Assembly (NCBI GenBank): GCA_938074325.1
Contig: CALJFZ010000008.1
Coordinates: forward strand, 1-64,000
Direction of reading: 5' to 3'
Source: an uncultured Flavobacteriales bacterium
Lineage (GTDB): Bacteria; Bacteroidota; Bacteroidia; Flavobacteriales_D; Sanyastnellaceae
DNA length: 64,000 nucleotides
Shown one piece after another: positions 60,564-64,000 of this stretch. The position numbers and the translations under genes are program-made. The first letter of the stretch is position 1. Every line of letters begins with the position of its first letter. Below the pieces are notes generated by a model. It was given only the letters and a program-made list of their open reading frames with translations, made no database searches and was not told the DNA's origin.

Positions 60564-62759
60564 ATGAAAAACCTCCTCACTTCCCTCCTCTGCCTCGCGG
60601 CATTCACCGCTTGGGGCCAAACGGACATCCTCGACGCGCGCACCAATTACAGCGTGGGCCAAACCGTGACCGTCACGGGTATCGTCACGTCCGACGGCAA
60701 CCTCGGCATTGTCCGCTACCTCCAAGACGAGACAGCCGGCATCGCCCTGTACCCAGGTGGTCAGTGGACCCAGAATGGATGGCCCGACCCGCAACCCGGC
60801 GATGAGCTCACCATGACCGGAGCGCTCAGCGAGTACAACGGTCTGCTTGAAGTCGGCCCTGACGGAATTACGGACGTGACCATCATTTCAACAGGCAACG
60901 AACTCCCTGCTTTTCAAGATGTGACCCCGAGCCAATTAGACGAAAGCATGGAGGGAGAACTTGCGTACATCCAAGGCGCCGTTTTCACCAACGGCGGCAC
61001 CATCATCACCGGCAACAGCACCTTCAGCTTCAGCGCTGCGGGAGAAAGCGGCATCATCTACGTGCGCAACGACAATGAATTGGTCGGGCAAGTCCTCCCT
61101 GCAGGCGAGGTCGACCTGTACGGCGTCGTTTCTCAGTTTACGTTTGACGGCGTCGGCGGATACCAATTGCTGCCCCGCGGCAATGAAGATTTGGTCCCTA
61201 CCTCAGCCATCAATTTGAGCACCCAAGTCGACCAAATCAACATCACCACCACCAGCTTCGACCTCGTATGGAATACCGACGTGCTCGGTGACTCCCACGT
61301 TGAATACGGACTCACCCCCGATCTCGGAATGGAAGTGGTTGACGACATGCAGGTGCTCGAGCACCAAGTGACGGTTGAAGGTCTCGAGCCCGGCACCATT
61401 TACTACGCTCGCGTGATTTCCATTGCGGGAGAAGATTCGACCGCCTCGACCATTCGTCCCTACGCCACCGTATCGGAGTCGCCCGGTTACATCCGCGCCT
61501 ACTTCACCACGCAGGTGGACAACAGCGTGGCGACCATCGAGGCAGCTCAGGCATTGGGCACCAACACGAACGACACCATCGCCGCGTACATCACCTCTGC
61601 TCAGAGCACCCTGGACATCGCAGCATACAACATCAACAATTCCGCCATTGAGCAAGCCATCAACACGGCCATCGCGAACGGCGTGCAGGTGCGCTACATC
61701 GCGGAAGGGCAAAACGCCAACCTCGGCTTGAGCGCAATCGACGACAGCATGCCCGTGCATTTCCGCACCGACGGACAGGGCAGCGGCATGCACAACAAGT
61801 TCATCGTAGGTGACCGGGACAACGCGCAGAACGCATTCGTCCTCACCGGTTCGACCAACTTCACCACCGGCAACTTGAACACCGACCCCAACAACGTCAT
61901 CATCCTGGGCGACCAGAGTTTGGCGCGGGCATACACATTGGAGTTCGAGGAGATGTGGGGATCCACGGGCATGGAACCCGATCCAGCAAATGCGAAGTTT
62001 GGCGCCGCCAAAACGATCAATACGCCACGCCGTTTCCTCGTCGGTGGCAGCCCGATTGAGCTGTACTTCTCGCCAACGGACGGGACCACCTCCGCCATCT
62101 TGGACGCGATCGAGTCGACGGATTACGACCTCAACTTTGCTGTACTGAGTTTCACCCGCAACGATCTGGGTGCGGCCGTGGTGGACGCGGGCTCTAGCCT
62201 GTTCATCAACCCGGTCGGTGCCATGGAAAACATCAACGACACCGGGTCCGAATACGAAACGCTTTTGGATGCGGGCATTGAGATTTACTCCCACAACGGC
62301 ATCTCCGGGCAATTGCACCACAAATACGCCATTGTAGACCACAGCCAAGCCTTGTCCGACCCCACCGTCGTCACAGGCTCACACAACTGGTCCACTACGG
62401 CAGAGACCACGAACGACGAAAACACCTTGGTCATCCACGACGAGCGCGTAGCAAATCTGTACTACCAGGAATTCGTGGGGCTGCTCAACGGCATGGGCGT
62501 GGGCATTACAGCACTCGATTCAGACGAAGAAGTATGTACCGTGTTCCCGAATCCCGCAAACGATGCAGTGAAGGTGGTCCTGGGAGCTGAAGCGTCATTG
62601 GGCGATTGGATTCGACTGTACGATGGCAGCGGACGGGTTGTCTTGGAAGAGCAGCTTCTCATGAACGGTGCCGCATTGAACGTCGGACACCTCGCAGAGG
62701 GCATGTACCTCATCCAGTACGGACAGAGCTCCCCTGCACGGTTGGTCATCCAACATTGA
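60564..62759 (+). CDS. Secreted phospholipase-D-like protein with OB-like and fibronectin III domains and T9SS sorting domain
   Basis: A 731 aa exported protein. A signal peptide (MKNLLTSLLCLAAFTAWGQ) is followed by an OB-like domain (about 28-210: VGQTVTVTGIVTSDG, GIVRYLQDETAGIALY) like those of YhcR-type nucleases, and a fibronectin-III-like region (about 215-305). Two PLD half-sites follow: HNKFIVGDRDNAQ (H410, K412) with GSTNFT, and HHKYAIVDHSQ (H585, K587) with GSHNWS. The C-terminus is a T9SS sorting domain (VFPNPANDAVKV, LAEGMYLIQYG). Two complete HKD motifs predict phosphodiesterase activity on DNA/RNA or phospholipid; the OB domain favours nucleic acid. It is 10 bases downstream of the TonB receptor. 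Confidence 0.93.
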   Translation: MKNLLTSLLCLAAFTAWGQTDILDARTNYSVGQTVTVTGIVTSDGNLGIVRYLQDETAGIALYPGGQWTQNGWPDPQPGDELTMTGALSEYNGLLEVGPDGITDVTIISTGNELPAFQDVTPSQLDESMEGELAYIQGAVFTNGGTIITGNSTFSFSAAGESGIIYVRNDNELVGQVLPAGEVDLYGVVSQFTFDGVGGYQLLPRGNEDLVPTSAINLSTQVDQINITTTSFDLVWNTDVLGDSHVEYGLTPDLGMEVVDDMQVLEHQVTVEGLEPGTIYYARVISIAGEDSTASTIRPYATVSESPGYIRAYFTTQVDNSVATIEAAQALGTNTNDTIAAYITSAQSTLDIAAYNINNSAIEQAINTAIANGVQVRYIAEGQNANLGLSAIDDSMPVHFRTDGQGSGMHNKFIVGDRDNAQNAFVLTGSTNFTTGNLNTDPNNVIILGDQSLARAYTLEFEEMWGSTGMEPDPANAKFGAAKTINTPRRFLVGGSPIELYFSPTDGTTSAILDAIESTDYDLNFAVLSFTRNDLGAAVVDAGSSLFINPVGAMENINDTGSEYETLLDAGIEIYSHNGISGQLHHKYAIVDHSQALSDPTVVTGSHNWSTTAETTNDENTLVIHDERVANLYYQEFVGLLNGMGVGITALDSDEEVCTVFPNPANDAVKVVLGAEASLGDWIRLYDGSGRVVLEEQLLMNGAALNVGHLAEGMYLIQYGQSSPARLVIQH

Positions 62760-62777
62760 TGAATGGCGCTGAGCGGC

Positions 62778-63920
62778 TCAGAACGGGTCGCTCAGCCATT
62801 CCGCTTGGACCATCACCGTGTCGGTGAACGTGTGCATGAACGCGACCAGCGCCTCGCGTTCTTCCTCCGTTAAGCTCAGCTGATACGGCTCTTGACCGGG
62901 CACCCCGAACCCATTCACGCTGAGTCGCTCATCCAGGTACGGATGGGGTTGAATGCCGTCGCTGTAGAAATCCACCACATCCCGAAGCGTCGCAAAACGG
63001 CCGTCGTGCATGTAAGGTGCTGTGAGGCCCACATTGCGCAGGGACACGGTTTTGAATCGCCCATCGTCAGAAGCGGCTCCACTCAGCGCGCCGATGCCCG
63101 CATCTCCAGCAGCCGCGTAGTCGATCTCCATACCGTTGATGAAAGCCTGCGTCGAAAAGAGGTTCTTACCGCTGTGGCACTGATTGCAACGGGTAACGCC
63201 GTTGAAGAACAAATCCTTTCCTTGAATTTCTTGCGTGGTGAACCCCTCAAAGTCATTGTCCAATCCTGCGTCAAAACGCGAGCTGTACGACTGAAAAGAC
63301 ATTAGGAATTGGGCCAAGGCAGATTGCACCCGCTCATTGGTCACTGCCGCATCGCCAAAAGCAGCCTCAAACAGCGGGGGGTAATACTCAAGCGCCTGCA
63401 ATTTCTCGGGCAAGGCGTCCAGGGGCATCGCCATTTCATCCGGGTGGGCAACGGGTTGCAGCACCTGTGCTTCGAGCCCTACCGTGTTCAAGTCCCAAAA
63501 CATGCGGCGTTGGTAGCGAAAGTTGAACAGTCCCATCGCGTTTCGCAGGGTGGGTTGTCCAGACACCCCGACCGACTTGGCAGCGGGATCGGCAAAAGCG
63601 AACTCCTGTTGGTGGCAACTGCTGCAACTTACTGTGCCATCGACGGACAGGGATGCGTCGTAAAACAGTACCCTTCCCAGCGTTGCACCAGCGTCCGTGA
63701 CCTCCACATCCGACCCCAATCCACCGAACAACTGCAGCGCAGGGTCGTCCAGCCAAGCCTGTGGGAATTGCAATTGGCTGTATGCGAACAGGCTTGCCGG
63801 CAAGTTGGGGGCTGGGTTAGGTTCGTCCGTAGGCAACACAGGCTCATTCGGGGCGTCTTTCACGCAGGCTGCCATGCCCAAAACCATCCCCCATAAACAA
63901 GCTAATCGTGCCTTTCGCAT
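62778..63920 (-). CDS. Diheme cytochrome c peroxidase (CcpA/MauG family), lipoprotein
   Basis: A 380 aa periplasmic/outer-face peroxidase reducing H2O2 with electrons from c-type cytochromes. It has a lipoprotein signal with lipobox GMAA-C19, and two heme sites: CSSCHQQEFAFAD in the N-terminal half and CNQCHSGKN in the C-terminal half. The LGRVLFYDASLSVDG entry, RNVGLTAPYMHDGRFATL and the late LTEEEREALVAFM are typical of the family. It converges on the PLD-like gene and is divergent from the gene starting at 63957. TAACTTAG four bases before its ATG may be the -7 box. Confidence 0.94.
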   Translation of the reverse strand: MRKARLACLWGMVLGMAACVKDAPNEPVLPTDEPNPAPNLPASLFAYSQLQFPQAWLDDPALQLFGGLGSDVEVTDAGATLGRVLFYDASLSVDGTVSCSSCHQQEFAFADPAAKSVGVSGQPTLRNAMGLFNFRYQRRMFWDLNTVGLEAQVLQPVAHPDEMAMPLDALPEKLQALEYYPPLFEAAFGDAAVTNERVQSALAQFLMSFQSYSSRFDAGLDNDFEGFTTQEIQGKDLFFNGVTRCNQCHSGKNLFSTQAFINGMEIDYAAAGDAGIGALSGAASDDGRFKTVSLRNVGLTAPYMHDGRFATLRDVVDFYSDGIQPHPYLDERLSVNGFGVPGQEPYQLSLTEEEREALVAFMHTFTDTVMVQAEWLSDPF

Positions 63921-63956
63921 GAAACTAAGTTACGTCCTGCTGCGTATCTTGTGACC

Positions 63957-64000
63957 ATGCGCACAGCCCCTTTGAAAATCCCGATATTTTTGGTCGCTTT
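63957..64000 (+). CDS. Start of an unidentified exported-type protein (3' truncated by window edge)
   Basis: The last 44 bases open with ATG and read MRTAPLKIPIFLVA, a basic start followed by hydrophobic residues as in a signal peptide. TATCTTG followed by TGACC precedes the ATG, almost identical to the sequence before the gene at 14606 and compatible with a -7 box. Too short for any family assignment. Confidence 0.4.
   Translation, partial: MRTAPLKIPIFLVA

Noticed and set aside
61203-62348. 381-codon frame antisense to the PLD-like gene
   Set aside because: Opposite a protein with intact HKD motifs; the antisense product is low-complexity V/G/R/D-rich and typical of GC-driven shadow frames.
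1-64000. tRNA, rRNA, CRISPR array, insertion sequence or prophage
   Set aside because: No cloverleaf-like intergenic segment, no regularly spaced repeats, and no transposase, integrase or phage-like protein was found. Intergenic spaces are nearly all short.

Overview
The window is a dense chromosomal segment of a Bacteroidota bacterium, most likely a Flavobacteriales-type lineage with unusually high GC (mid-50s percent by eye). The evidence is phylum-typical families (DUF3078, DUF3127, TIGR02757, DUF7033, a BatA-type protein, a CarboxypepD_reg-TonB receptor), two proteins with a C-terminal type IX secretion (T9SS) sorting domain, and promoters of the Bacteroidota form TTG-N19-TAnnTTTG. I found no rRNA, tRNA, CRISPR array, insertion sequence or prophage. 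Almost everything looks like core chromosome with a few accessory exported-protein clusters.

Layout. 0-3 kb: 3' end of a GH109-like gene, sucD, mnmE and a cold-shock-domain gene. 3-9 kb: DEAD-box helicase, a small secreted protein, a secreted GH13 amylase and an aldehyde dehydrogenase. 9-13 kb: methyltransferase, heme c/sugar-dehydrogenase fusion, DUF3078 and fabD, closed by a strong bidirectional terminator. 13-20.5 kb: mainly minus strand, with a coiled-coil protein, MFS transporter, M16 peptidase, DUF3127, flavin reductase, purE, bifunctional nuclease and etfBA. 20.6-24 kb: pdhB and the membrane pyrophosphatase hppA. 24-29 kb, minus strand: deoxynucleoside kinase, GH3-like protein, cysteine desulfurase and glmM. 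29-34.7 kb, plus strand: TPR protein, ComA-like synthase, rhodanese, DUF368, aroE, murQ and a conserved unknown. 34.7-45.7 kb: an MnmD-Nudix fusion, TIGR02757, a BatA-type protein with a dihydroorotase-like gene, DUF3467, HAD phosphatase, upp, DUF7033, wecB, radC and rpsT. 46-64 kb: a giant secreted FG-GAP/vanadium-haloperoxidase protein, a five-gene minus-strand sugar locus (GH20, nucleotidyltransferase-CutC fusion, GHMP kinase, SSS symporter, YjbR), an exported LTD / TonB receptor / phospholipase-D-like cluster, and a diheme peroxidase.

How the genes fit together. Central metabolism is represented by sucD, pdhB, etfAB, purE, aroE, fabD and upp. Cell-envelope and amino-sugar metabolism is prominent: glmM, murQ, wecB, GH20, the GH109-like end and DUF368. 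mnmE and the MnmD-Nudix gene belong to the same wobble-uridine tRNA modification route. The most novel-looking items are the sugar nucleotidyltransferase-CutC fusion in an apparent sugar-salvage operon, the MnmD-Nudix fusion, the FG-GAP/UnbV/haloperoxidase/dockerin-like chimera, a cold-shock gene whose conserved N-terminus needs a non-AUG start, and promoter boxes placed only 3-7 nt before start codons, which suggests leaderless mRNAs. Start codons were re-chosen by hand where the longest open frame began upstream of the recognisable protein.
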